The position numbers and the translations under genes were made by a program. A DNA stretch of 64,000 bases from Gigaspora rosea (lineage: Eukaryota > Glomeromycota > Glomeromycetes > Diversisporales > Gigasporaceae), in assembly GCA_003550325.1 (NCBI GenBank), contig QKWP01000106.1, forward strand, positions 124,026-188,025, read 5' to 3'. The stretch's first letter is position 1; each line of letters starts with the position of its first letter. This document shows, piece by piece, positions 47,195 through 58,591 of this stretch. The notes under the pieces were generated by a model. The model ran no database searches, had not been told where the DNA came from, and saw only the letters and a program-made list of their open reading frames with translations.

Positions 47195-47987
47195 AATAGT
47201 ATATTTTAATTTTATATATGAAATCTTATCATACTACAAAAATCATATAAGAAATAATTAATATACACTCTACTCTTAAATCTAAGCTACAATTTGGCTA
47301 AAAAAGATTTTATTTTATTTAATTTTAAGAAGTTATATTAATTTAAAGTTTATTATAAAATTGAAAATTTGGTATTTAATACATAAAAAAAAGAAATTCA
47401 TATGTAATTGTTGATTAATCACAATTGATTTTATTATACTAGCAAATTAGAATTAAGTATTTATTTCAAAATTTGGTGCAGGGGTGTTGGTTTATGCTAT
47501 TCCATACTATAGTAATGAAATTTCTAATAATTTAATTAGCAAAACTGAATTATCTATACAAACTGAGTTATTAAATAATAATGAATAACTCTTTGCAAAT
47601 TTATATAAAAAAAGTTAATACAATAAAATAATAGATTAGAAAAATACAAAAAAACAAGTTGTAGATATTGTTTTCTAAAGTGGTCTCAAGGAAAAACTTA
47701 TGAAATAAAATTCCATCTTATAATAAAATACTAAGAAAAAATATCTAAAAAAATTTGAATAAAAGTATTTAGGAACTTTAAAATATATAGGATTTTACAA
47801 TTTAATTTAATTCAATTTGATTCAATCAAATATTTAATTTCAATTCAAATATAAATACAGAAATTTCAAATCAAATCAAATTCAAATTAAAAAAATATTT
47901 GATTTAATTTAACAAATATTTGAAAATTTTATTAAAACTATAAATACAATACTATTTATACAAATTTTATTAATTTATAATCTACTA
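47195..47987. other. No gene seen
   Basis: AT-rich, including an AATTTGATTCAAT low-complexity block (47790-47940) that resembles 60490-60620 on the far side of the Ty3 element. Confidence 0.5.
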
Positions 47988-48244
47988 GTCAACTGGATAG
48001 TAATCATAGTATAATGTAATACAAATCACATATAAAAATCACTATAGATGAAATGTGCCATGCTCTATTTAAAATTTTTTTACTAAGTTAATGATATATG
48101 TCAACTAATTGAAAGTTGTAGAGCTTGTTGAGTCATATCTAACAGTAGTTAAATCATCCAAATCGGCCTAGTAGATAGCAAGATATTATCAAAAAACGAT
48201 TGCTGACTATATAAAATCTCTATGTAAACCATATTTGTTTATAT
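47988..48244. repeat. Palindromic family P1, left half of a copy split by the Ty3 element
   Basis: Contains the P1 arm signature (AAGTTGTAGAGCTTG, ATCCAAATCGGCCTAGTAGA, AAAAAACGATTG). Its mirror image resumes at 59185-59437 on the other side of the retrotransposon, so the break is at the centre of the palindrome. Confidence 0.85.
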
Positions 48245-48997
48245 TGTTATAGAATAAGTTGTAGTTAATTTTGGTAGAAATTAGTTAAGAAATTAGAACT
48301 TAATAAGGAAATTTTGTAATAACTGTATTTAGTAATAGTGATATGCGAAATTGATGTGCAATAACACTCAATAACGCTTAGCGACACTTAACGACGCTTA
48401 GGGGAGTAACAAAAATCAGGTGATTTTTTAGGGCGGGAGGGGTGTAAAAAAAGTTGAAATTATATATAAGAACCTAACTATTTATATATTAAGAAAGAGA
48501 GAGGGGGTAGGCCTCTGATAAAAAATAATCAGGTGATTAATGACACTGCTCTTAGCGACGCTTAACGACGCTTAGCGACGCTTAACGACGCTTAGTGACA
48601 CTTAATGACGTTTAGTGACACTTAACGACGCTTAGCAACACTTAGCTCCATAGATATATAAACACATTTTATTTCCCTTAGTTTTAGATAGATCGAGATA
48701 TTGTATTTTATATTTACCTTTATATTAATTATCCTTCTCCCTTATTATTAATAAACTCTTGGGATTTCTAAGGAACAGACACCTTGGAATAGCCAGCCCT
48801 CTTGTTAAATTAATAAACTATCTATTATCTCTTGTTGTTTTATACCGAACTGCCTTAGAGAAGTGTATAGTTTTTTATAGACATAAAGAAAACTATACTT
48901 TCCTCTTGCACACCGCTTCACACCCAAAGCAAGAGATCTCAGGAGTCGTGTGATTGTTACTTTATCAGAATTAAAAAAGGCTTCCGATACTGTAACA
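48245..48997 (+). repeat. Ty3 left LTR
   Basis: 753 bp, TG...CA ends. It is longer than the right LTR mainly because of the nested element 48401-48551. It contains an array of 10 bp CGACGCTTAG/A units (about 48360-48400 and 48550-48650). Confidence 0.92.
48401..48551. mobile_element. Short element inserted in the left LTR
   Basis: 151 bp, absent from the right LTR, flanked by TTA (48398-48400, 48552-48554). Ends GGGGAGTAAC and GAGCAGTGTC are weakly inverted and CAGGTGATT occurs near both ends. The TTA target suggests Harbinger type. Confidence 0.75.
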
Positions 48998-48999
48998 TT

Positions 49000-49015
49000 T
49001 GGTGCCTTCTGGTGG
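49000..49015 (+). other. Primer binding site
   Basis: TGGTGCCTTCTGGTGG starts 2 bases after the left LTR. It begins with TGG, as needed to pair with a tRNA 3' CCA end. The tRNA was not identified. Confidence 0.7.
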
Positions 49016-49306
49016 AAACCTATTAAATTATTGAATATTAGTGAAGAATTTGAAAATCTTATTATTACTTTTGGCAAAAATATTTATTTTTTTTTTTGGC
49101 TGTTACTAACTCTCTTGCTGTTTAATTACACTCTTATTATTCTCTTACTACTTACTTGAAATTTTCTTTTGTTGAACATAAACTAATTGCTATATTTTGA
49201 AGATTGAAATTTTGTTAACAACTTACTACTAATCTTTTATTTTTGGAGATACATTTCTATTATTCTTTTATTAGTTTCCTTGAAACTTGGAAACTGACTT
49301 CTCTAT

Positions 49307-51890
49307 ATGAATAGAGCATAAGAACTATACTTAGAACAAATTAAAGTACACGAAACAAGTCATCCTTTCTCACTCGCAGTAGACGTTTTACAAGCCTACC
49401 ATCCTGATTTATCCTGTACCATCTGTTATCCTGTTGCTAATTTATACTGTCCCTTCCGATGATTTTGGGAAACATATCGAGACAATTATTTTGCTACCCA
49501 ATATTCACAAAAGACGAACGACTCTTACTGTGTTTTAGTTACTGCTACTGATTATAATACTGTTAGAGCCACTGCTCGAGACATTGTTTTTAGTTGCCGC
49601 TATAAAAACGACCTTTTAGACCCAAAAGAAGTTATTGCTGGTCTACTCCTTGCACATACCCCTTATACTCTTGCACCTATCTTATCTCTTAATTTTGAAG
49701 CTATCCTACTTGATCTTCATATTGAGGACCTTTACCTTCTACACCTGCTCCAACTCGATTAAGGACTGAAAACCTTCTATTTGATTTTCAAAATCAATTA
49801 AGGGGAACTAAATTAAACTTTGACACTTCTCCACCCAGATCTATATATATCTTAGAACCTAAACAGTTAGCTAGTGATTTGAACCGAGAAAATTTTCCTT
49901 AATCGGTTAACCGAACTGAAATATTTGCTGTCAACTGATTCAACCGAATAAGATAACTTCATGTTTACTTTCGGGAATTCTCGGACCTTTACTCAAGCTT
50001 TTGTCTCGTCTACTATTTTCATTCATTTCATTTCGGAACTTGTCGGGACCTTTGCTCTTTTATGATGTCATTTACATTATGTCAACCGATTCTCAATCAG
50101 TTGTACGGGTCAACCGATTAAGCATTTACTCAACCGGTTACCCGAAATTTATTCAGTTCGGGTCGGTTACCCGATTATAGCCCAACCGGTTCAAATCACT
50201 ACAGTTAGCTGATACTGGTGTTGGCTTTTCCACTAATACTTATATACCAATCCCTTCAAGACTTGAGCTTTCTTCTTCATCTATTTCAGAAATTCCTTAT
50301 CATTATACTCGAGAAACTACTCTTCCACAAAATCGCTTTCTTCGCTATTTACAACAAACCTTTTCTTCTGCTACTCGCACAATTGTTCCTTCACCCTTCC
50401 TGTAACTGAATTCTACCCTACTGTTAACTTAGATATAAACGTTACTCCACGTCATATACATCCATTACTTAACACACCTCCTCTTAACAACCAAAACTTA
50501 ATTGACCCAATTGAACATTATATTCAAAACCAAGAAACTACTATTGTTAGAGCTGACTCTCCTCCACAATTCGAGGAAATAAATTTACAACCTCTTGTTG
50601 AAGAATTAAACACTATATTACCTCCTAACCAACCAGAAAATCTAATGGGTGATCAAGCTTTATGAGCTACTGCACAAGCTATAACTGATCTTGCTGCTGC
50701 CCTTGGGCAAGGCTCTGAGAAAACTCTTATAACTGTTGCAGATTTTTATGGTGACAGAACCCAAGACCCTGCTTACTGGCTAAAGGAATTTAAAAGAGCC
50801 ACTACTGCTAATAAATGGAGTACTAAATGAAAACTCCAACTCGCTCCTGTGTATCTCAAAGGAGTTGCTCTGGACTGGTACCAAGCTTTAAATCCAGTAC
50901 CTAATGCTTTTAATAATGATGGTAACCAGGACCGAAGTTTCTAACATCTTTTTAAGACACATTTCTATACCACCAAGCAAAAGGCTATCTGGCAAAAATA
51001 GCTTTTCGATATTAAGCAAGGACCCACAGAAACTGTGGATGGATATGTCAACCGATTTTATACATTACAAAAGAAAGTGGACTCGAATACTATTTTTCAA
51101 GCTAATTTCGTTAAACAACTTTTTATTCAAGACTTACGTCCTGAGTATGCAGTTAATGTCCAAGCTGCTGTATCTAACACCTTAACCAATACTATTGAAG
51201 TAGCTCTCCGCTGGGAAACCGAAAAACTAATGACTACCCCTACTACCAATACTGACCAAGCTATTCAACAACTTACGGACCAAATTGCTAAGCTTAGTAT
51301 CAATTTAGCTCAGACACAGATTACACCTACCTCTTCTGTTAATTATGCTGACAACCATACCCAAACCTCTCGAATGAAAGAGCCTCCTATTTGTTATTAT
51401 TGTAGACGTACTAGACATTTTATTCGTGATTGTAATAGTAGAAAGCAGGACCAACGACAAGAATCCAACTCCCATCGTAATAATAATAATAGCAACCAAA
51501 CCAGAAATAACAACCAAAATAGAAACTGAAATGGTCGCTCTTCTGACTGATATTCCAATAACAGAGACCGTTCTCGCAGTCGTAATAATTCTCGTCCTCG
51601 GAGTCAATCTAGGAATAATAATTATAGAAGCCGAAATGATGATAACTATCGCTCTTACCAAAACTCCTCTAATCGATCTTCTTCTCCTTATCATCAAAGT
51701 GTCAATTACTTTATACAGAATCAGACTCAGACACCTTCTCTTACTGCTAACAAATGGGAAATACTGCTCAATAACCCATCTATCCGAGGTGCCTTGGCTA
51801 CCCTTTTATATGAGGAAGCTAAAAATGCCAATCTTGTTCAAACTCCTACCTATACTATACCTGTTAAATGTAATGTCTCTCTGCAAATAA
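49307..51890 (+). pseudogene. Ty3 Gag with CCHC zinc knuckle
   Basis: Gag would form the virus-like particle and package RNA. A frame from the ATG at 49307 runs through LAVDVLQAYHPDLS, is interrupted by a hAT MITE at 49872-50201 and resumes. The capsid-like region (about 50730-51230) contains FYGDRTQDPAYWLKEFKR, GVALDWYQAL and VDGYVNRFYTLQKKV. A nucleocapsid knuckle CYYCRRTRHFIRDC (51391-51432) fits Cx2Cx4Hx4C exactly. It is followed by an Arg/Ser/Asn-rich stretch. In-frame stops include TGA at about 50664, 50829, 51528 and 51555 and TAG at about 51001. Most replace codons that differ by one transition. The N-terminal extension before the capsid is long, about 450 codons. Confidence 0.82.
49872..50201. 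mobile_element. hAT MITE inserted in Ty3 gag
   Basis: 330 bp with perfect ends TAGTGATTTGAACCG / CGGTTCAAATCACTA and the 8 bp duplication CAGTTAGC (49864-49871, 50202-50209). AACCGGTT/CAACCGATT words repeat inside. Non-coding. Confidence 0.93.
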
Positions 51891-52211
51891 ACCCTATCAA
51901 GCTATTATTGATAGTGGTGCTTCAATCAGCATGATTGCTCACAAGGCAGTTAAGGAACTTGGATTGACCATTGAAAAGGCCTCTAATAGCATTATAGTCC
52001 CTGCAGTTGGAACCTCTACTCGACCTTTGGGAATTATAAAAGGCCTACTAGTTAAAATTGATCATATTACCATCCCTCTTACTGTGGAAGTAGTAGACAC
52101 TACTTTTTACTCTCTTCTCTTAGGCAATGACTGGAATCAAAAAGTTGAAGCAAATTATAATTGAAAAAATGGCTATTATACTTTTAAATGGGAAAACAAG
52201 AAACATACTAT
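51891..52211 (+). pseudogene. Ty3 aspartic protease
   Basis: Contains IIDSGASISMI (51907-51940), with the active-site DSG, then IKGLLVKIDH and LLGNDW, the order of retropepsins. It is in a different frame from the upstream Gag piece. A TGA at about 52162 interrupts NYN-KNGYYTF. It ends where the element at 52212 inserts. Confidence 0.85.
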
Positions 52212-53350
52212 CAGGACCCCAAAGAATATATGTAATACTGAGATCTGACTTTGTATAGACTTATATATAATTTTCCATATGTCGTATGTTTAAATTTGTA
52301 TAACCAACTGGTAATTTTTTGAAAAGTTAGATGTTTATTTGTATAACAAAGACGATCTTTATAACAAGTATGATCTTTTTTTGTATAACGATACTATATA
52401 TACATCGGGAAAATTTTTAAGTAGATATAAATCGATATATACTGTATGTTGCAGCTACCTTTTTTTGCCGATTTTTAACAAAAAAAACCATGGGTAGCTT
52501 ATTTACTATTTTAAATAATTTAAAGCACAATAAAGAGGTAGCTTATTTTTGAATACAAAACTTTAATAAGTAAAATAAATAAATAAATATGCTGTAGACA
52601 ATAAATAAATATGGTGTAGACGATAAATAAATATGTTATAAACAATAAATAAATATGCAGAAAAAAATTGAGAGTAACTTATAAAGCGATTTTTGGTCAA
52701 TCGATTATTGTCGTTACATAGTAAAGTCTAAATTTTACTAAGCAAACGATTAAAGTCGTATAAGTAATATTGTTCAGCAGATCAAAATACGTGTACCCTG
52801 AAAATTTCATACAAATCGGGGAACTTTCTATTATTTGACTTTTAATTTTTACGTTCAACAGATTTTTTTTTATAAAAAAAAACTGTTGAACGTAAAAATT
52901 AAAAGTCAAATAATAAAAAGTTCTCCGATTTGTATGAAATTTTCAGGGTACGCGTATTTTGATCTGCTGAACAATGTTACTTATGCGACTTTAATCGATT
53001 TGCTTAGTAAAATTTAGACTTTACTATGTAGTAGCATTCATCGATCGTATGGGTAGCTTATTTTCGGAACTAAAAATTTTGTTGTTGAATTTGAACACGG
53101 TTAACTACCGCCCTTCTTTTTCTAGATAGGTTTCTGATTTTCTCTTCGTCACTTTTTTTGTGTAATTATGTTTTTGGCTTTGGTGATTAACATGATCATA
53201 CTGGTATTCAGATCTGAAATTGTATAATTTATAGTGAATTTGAACTTATATGATAATTTTGTATAAAGCTTTTAATAAAATTAAGTATATAAAGTTATAT
53301 TAAAATTTTGAGTCTGGATCTGAGTTATATATGTATTCTTTGGGGTCCTA
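52212..53350. mobile_element. Inverted-repeat element in Ty3 pol, containing a P3 palindrome
   Basis: 1139 bp with ends CAGGACCCCAAAGAATA and TAGGACCCCAAAGAATA (inverted) and TACTAT on both sides (52206-52211, 53351-53356). It holds a palindrome 52700-53040 (centre about 52868) of the P3 family, with ACATAGTAAAGTCTAAATTT and TTCAGCAGATCAAAATACG, and outer GGGTAGCTTATTTTCGG words. Non-coding. Superfamily not certain. Confidence 0.78.
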
Positions 53351-54820
53351 TACTATCCCTACTACATATGAAAGCAACCGACCTCTACCTAGTCATCCTA
53401 CTGTTACTGCACCAGATGAATTAGACCTTTATGAACCAGAATACTTATATCCGCAAGAAGCTTATGCTTTTGATCGAGAAGACTCAGACCAATCTCACTC
53501 ACTAGAAGAAAATGAATGGACTACTTATCAGTCTCGCTGTAGAAACAGAAAAGCCCTTAAACAGCGTGTCTGTGGAAATTGTAGTTCTCCTGACCACCTC
53601 TTTGCCAATTGTCCTACCAACCAATGTAATCGATGCCAGGAATTTGGTCACATTGCTGTTAAATGTCCTAAGCAATCCCCAAAGCGTACTGCCTGCCCTA
53701 CTTGCAATGACTTCAACCATCTATATAGAGATTGCTCTAATAATATCTGCAGAGGATGCAGTACATTAGGCCATATTGAAGCTTATTGTTCACTTGCTAC
53801 CTGGAAAAGACAAAACTTGGTTTACAAGTGTGGATGCACTCTTGATCAAGTAGATAGTAATCGTCTACCAACCCATAGCCCTCGCCGTACCCACCATTGT
53901 TGTCAATGTAAAGTTCCTAACAGATCTGAAGTTCTTAAACTTTTTGAAGAGAAACTTGTATGTCCAGGATGTTATAATGATTTTTACTGTGTGCTTGACC
54001 GAGAAGACCCTAGAAGTATCCATTTCTTTATCCAGGGTGAAGGATGGGGAATGCTTGTTAATTGCAAAGTATGTAACAAGTCAGATACAAGACCTAGAAT
54101 GTGTCAATTAGATAGTCTTCGAGAAGGATTATGGTTTTGTGAATTGGAACACCTCTACGCATATAAGGCTAGCCAGGATATCCAGTATAACCCTAACTAT
54201 AACCTCTGAACCCGAATTAAACGTTATACTAAATCAACAAAGAATGCTAGACATCAATATAAAATGAACCAGATCAGGATTTACCGACTTGCAAAGATCC
54301 TTTTGGATGAAAATAACCAGACTATCGCCCAAGCCTTAGAACCTCTAACCTCTGACCATATAACTCAACCTTGGAGCTATCAACTCATATTACAAGCTGA
54401 ATCAGACCTATTATTAGAAAATGATATTGACCCTCTACAAGCAATTCTAAATGAATCCTTTGATACTAGCCACCCAGAAGTATGCTTTTGCTGTACTTTG
54501 AAAAAACTTTACAGTTCCTGTCGACCTTTGCCAGGAGTATTTACATGTTAAACACCAAGAGGAATTGAATACAAATCAAGGATATTGTTATGATTGCAAA
54601 CTTCCGGACCCAGAAATTTACTCTCTGTCTACTAAAGAAACTATTAAGAAAATAGATGACGATTTACAGTTTTACTAGCTCCAACAGCGAGTACAACGAC
54701 AAGACCAACTAATAAAACAATTACAAGCAAGAATTGAAACCTTGGAAACTACCAATACTACTTTACTACGCTTTTTCCAAGAAGAAGCCCAAAATGCTCA
54801 CTAACAGGCTAATGCCTTGG
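53351..54820 (+). pseudogene. Ty3 pol: Cys-rich region with four CCHC knuckles and coiled coil
   Basis: Between protease and RT, one frame (53351-54208, continuing after a TGA to 54551) encodes four perfect Cx2Cx4Hx4C knuckles: CGNCSSPDHLFANC, CNRCQEFGHIAVKC, CPTCNDFNHLYRDC and CRGCSTLGHIEAYC (53569-53791). More Cys pairs follow (CGC, CCQC, CPGC, CKVC, CFCC and, in a shifted frame, CYDC). After this, a Gln/Leu-rich stretch (QQRVQRQDQLIKQLQARIE, 54680-54780) looks like a coiled coil. CCHC knuckles normally sit in Gag; an array here is unusual. RNA binding is inferred from the motif. Broken by TGA, TAG and frame changes. Confidence 0.8.
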
Positions 54821-56345
54821 GTACACTCTGTCAAAATTTTTAGAAATCCTAGGCAGGATCATAAACTACCTGTCAACCCAGACCAGTCTCTTATACCCAG
54901 ACCTGTAAATATTATTACTCTTGAACATGAGGAATATACTCTATTGACCCAGACCTCTTTAAATATTGGACCACTTAATAAAGAACAAGGATTAGCTTTT
55001 CAAAAATTATTAGAAGAATTTGCAGACCAATTTGCAACTGATATAACTGAGCTAGGATGAACCAATTTGGTGACTCATCGAATCTATACTGAGGATGTAC
55101 ATCCTATCCGCTCTCGCCCTTATTCTGTACCTCCCAATGAACAAGAATTTATACAGAAAGAAATCCAAAGAATATTGGAACATAAACTGATTCAACCCTC
55201 TGACAGCCCTTGGACCTCACCAGTTGTTCTAGTACGAAAGAAAAATGGCAAATTATGATTCTGCGTAGACTATAGAAAAGTGAATGCTGTTACTAAAAAG
55301 GATGCCTACCCTCTACCTCGTATTGATAAAATGCTTAATGCCCTTACAGGATGCTCTTGGTTCTCTACGTGTGATCTTGCAAGTGGGTATTGGCAAGTTG
55401 CCATGGACCTCCGTAACAAAGAGAAAACTGTTTTTTCTATACGATACGGAATTTATGAATTTAATGTAATGCCTTTTGGTCTTTGCAATGCTCCTGCAAC
55501 TTTCCAAAGGCTGATGGATCATGTATATAAAGGAATTGCATGGAAATTTGTAGTTGTGTACTTAGACGATACAATTGTTTATTCTAAAACATTTGATGAA
55601 CATTTAGCCCATTTAAAAAGAGTGCTTAATAGAATTAAACAAGCAGGACTCAGACTTAATATAGAAAAGTGTACCTTCTGGATGCACCAACTACCTTTCC
55701 TTGAACACCTAATCTCTGCTAAAGGTATCGCCCCTGACTCTCAAAAAGTAGAAGCTGTCCAACAAATTCAACCTCCTAAAAACCTTACAGCCCTTTGATC
55801 TTTTCTTGGACTTGCAGGATACTATCGCCAATTTATTCAAAATTTTTCATCAATTGCTCGCCCTTTGAATTCTTTTCTGCAAAAAGATGAACCCTATTAC
55901 TGGCAAGATAAACAACAAAAAGCTTTTTAAAGAATTAAAATCTAGACTTATTACTGCCCCTATATTAGCCTACCCCAACTTTAAAGAGACATTTATTCTT
56001 GCTACCGATGCTTCTTACAATGGCTTTGGTGCTACCTTAAGTTAACTAGATAGGAATGGAAAAGAAACCCTATTGCCTATGCTAGTAAAAGTCTACGAAA
56101 AGAAGAGATGAACTATGCAGCAACTGAACTTGAATGTGCTGCAGTTGTATGGACAATAGAACATTTTCATAAATATTTAGGCACTACAAAATTCATCTTA
56201 GTCACAAACCACTTAGCATTAAAATGGTTATGTACAGCTGAACCCAAAGGAAGAATTAGAAGATGGATTTTGAAGCTCCAACTGTACAATTTTGGAATTA
56301 TTCATAAACCAGGCTGAATCTATTTAAATGTCGATGCTCTTTTAC
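54821..56345 (+). pseudogene. Ty3 reverse transcriptase and RNase H
   Basis: RT motifs are well kept: HPIRSRPYSVPPNEQ, SPWTSPVVLVRKKNGKL, FCVDYRKVNAVTKKDAYPLP, FSTCDLASGYWQV (motif A), MPFGLCNAPATFQR, YLDDTIVYS (motif C), and FLGLAGYYRQFI. RNase H follows: LATDASYNGFGATLS (about 56005), ELECAAVVW, and VTNHLALKWL, where the usual Asp of TDH is Asn. Stops: TGA at 55058, 55257 and 55797 (the latter two at positions normally Arg), TAA at 56042, TGA at 56316, plus a frameshift near 55925. Confidence 0.92.
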
Positions 56346-56405
56346 GGTTACTAACTTAGACAATTATACCTGCTAAATCTTGACCAATATAATAATCTTT
56401 ACCAC

Positions 56406-57683
56406 TATTTGAACACAGACCAATTTCCAGATGGACTTACTGACCAAGAACAGAAACGGCTTATGATCCAGGCTAAATATTTTGAAATTAGACATCACCT
56501 TCTCTATAAAAAGAATAAAAGAAACCTAGACAGACCCCTTAGAGTTATTAAATGGACAGAAGTCGAACCAGTATTATATATGATGCATAAGCATCCCACT
56601 GCTGGACATTTGAGAACAGATGCTATGTATTATAAAATATCCGACCGCTATTATTGGGATCAAATGTATAGAGATATACAAGAATATGTAAAGACTTGTG
56701 AAGAATGCCAATAAAGACAGAAAGGTCATAGGAAAGAACCCTTACACCCTATACAAATAGGAAGAGCTTTCGAATGTGTTGGAATTAACCTTGTAGGCCC
56801 TTTGCCTATAACTAAACAAAACAATCGATATATTATTGTTGCTACCGAATACCTAACACAATGGCCAGAAGCTCGTGCTGTTCCAGATGCTAGTGCTAGT
56901 ACACTCACTTAGTTTTCTTTGAGAAGATAATTTGTAGACATGGAACTCCAAAAATTATCTTATATTATCTTATCAGACCAAGGTCGCAATTTTATTAGCG
57001 AAATAATTAGAATTCTTTGTGAGAAATTTCTTATCAAGCATAAATTCTCTTCTCCCTACCACCCTCAGACAAATGGTATAGTAGAAAGATTTAATAGAAC
57101 ATTGTGTGAATCACTTGCAAAAGTAAAAAGAAATGACGATTGGGATTTGTATATACCTGCTGTTCTCTTAGCATATAGAACAAAAAGACATGCTACCACA
57201 GGGTATACCCCCTTTCAACTTATATATGGGAGATATGCTACCTTACCAATCGAAGCACTTTTCTCAGTAGAACCTACAGAAATTGATAATGAAATAGACT
57301 TACAAGGAAGTATCCTTCAATGTGCTTATAATTTAATAGAAAAGTTACCAAATTACCAGAATCAGGCCAGACAAAATACCGAACGATCACAGCAGAAACA
57401 AAAAGTCTGTTTTGATGCCAATATTCGAATAGAGACATTTGAAATTGGTGATAAAGTGTGGATACAAAGAAAGGAACTAGAAGCCTCACGCTCAGCCAAA
57501 TTTGAAGACAAAAGATTTGGACCTTTTCTTATCCATGAGAAATTAGACAATGGTGCTTACAAATTACGGACAATAAAAGGAAAAATTTTACAAAAATACT
57601 ATAATAGTGATCGTCTTGCTAAATATTATGAGCCACAAACATGGAAACCAGTAGTTGTTATTGATTTTCCTGAAAATTTCTAG
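56406..57683 (+). pseudogene. Ty3 integrase
   Basis: An HHCC zinc-binding region (MMHKHPTAGH ... CEEC, 56580-56710). The catalytic core has VGINLVGPLP at about 56780, where the first catalytic Asp is Asn, then LSDQGRNF (second Asp) and HPQTNGIVERFNRT (Glu). The C-terminal domain has FEIGDKVWIQRK and RFGPFLIHEKL. Lesions: TAA at 56712, TAG at about 56910, and a frame shift at about 56966 caused by a 10 bp tandem duplication of ATTATCTTAT. It ends at a TAG (57681), with the frame continuing beyond. Confidence 0.9.
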
Positions 57684-58505
57684 AAGAAATTTGATCTACA
57701 AGAAGATGAAACACACAATTTAATTCATAAAACCTCAAAATATATTTATACAACTACCTCTTTTGGAATTTTCCCAAAAATGACCACCCCTATATTACAA
57801 CCTCAAACCTTGTTAGCCCTCCAATACCTTTTTCAAACATGGAAACTAGATGATGCTGCCCAAAATAATACATTGTGGATTACATTACAATGTGTATAGT
57901 TATGTGATAATAATGATACTACTCAGACCATTGACCTCACTAATTTAATTACTTCTTTTCTTGAGCCAGACTCAAATAATTTTTTAAACACTCTAGAAGA
58001 CACAGAACAATTAGAAATTAATTTACCAGAAGTAAATGATACAGAAGAAATGAACCCAAACTTAGAATTAAAAGACATACAAAAAGAAACATTAACGGTT
58101 CCAATTACTAATCAAGAAGAAGTCACTCCAGCTCCATTACCTGAAAAATTAAGCAGAATTATACAAGATATTATCCAACCTTGTGGACCTCTAACTTAGA
58201 CTTCTATTCCTCTGTATACTGGAATAACGTATCAAGAGAAATTACAGAAAATTCTCAAACGAATTAAAACTCGAACTCGAAACAGACAAGACCAAAATAA
58301 ACTGCATGAAGCCTATTATTATCTTGGTAATCTTATAAACAAGTACCCTAATGCTCATAAAGATATTCAATCTATAATTGAGAAGACTCAAGAAGAAAGA
58401 AGAGCCCGAGACACATGGAAGTGTGCCAAACGGATGAAATTACTTTTCTCTACTCGACTTATAGAAAACATCTCGCAAACAATCTATATTACTTATATAA
58501 TATAA
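57684..58505 (+). pseudogene. In-frame extension after Ty3 integrase
   Basis: The integrase frame continues past its TAG for about 270 codons to a TAA at 58503, interrupted only by TAG at 57897 and 58197. Content: TPILQPQTLLALQYLFQTW, an acidic middle (LEDTEQLEINLPEVNDTEE), then a basic helical C-terminus (LKRIKTRTRNRQ, EERRARDTWKCAKRMK). No membrane segment, so it is not envelope-like. Function unknown. It could be a tail of Pol or a separate ORF starting at the ATG at 57780. Confidence 0.65.
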
Positions 58506-58576
58506 TGATTACAAGGTTAACAGATGCTAAACTTTCTCAAGTTCTTCTCCAAATTAGAACTCATGGAGTTCGTTCT

Positions 58577-58590
58577 TAAAGGGGAGAGAA
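58577..58590 (+). other. Polypurine tract
   Basis: AAAGGGGAGAGAAA directly before the right LTR, the expected plus-strand primer. Confidence 0.85.
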
Positions 58591-58591
58591 A

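Noticed and set aside
48360-48650. CRISPR-like array in the LTR
   Set aside because: Units are contiguous 10 bp repeats without unique spacers, inside an LTR of a eukaryotic retrotransposon.
51305-51697. 130-codon minus-strand Ile/Arg-rich ORF
   Set aside because: Antisense shadow of the Asn/Arg-rich Gag tail.
57684-58505. Envelope gene of the Ty3 element
   Set aside because: No signal peptide or membrane segment; the sequence is polar and charged.
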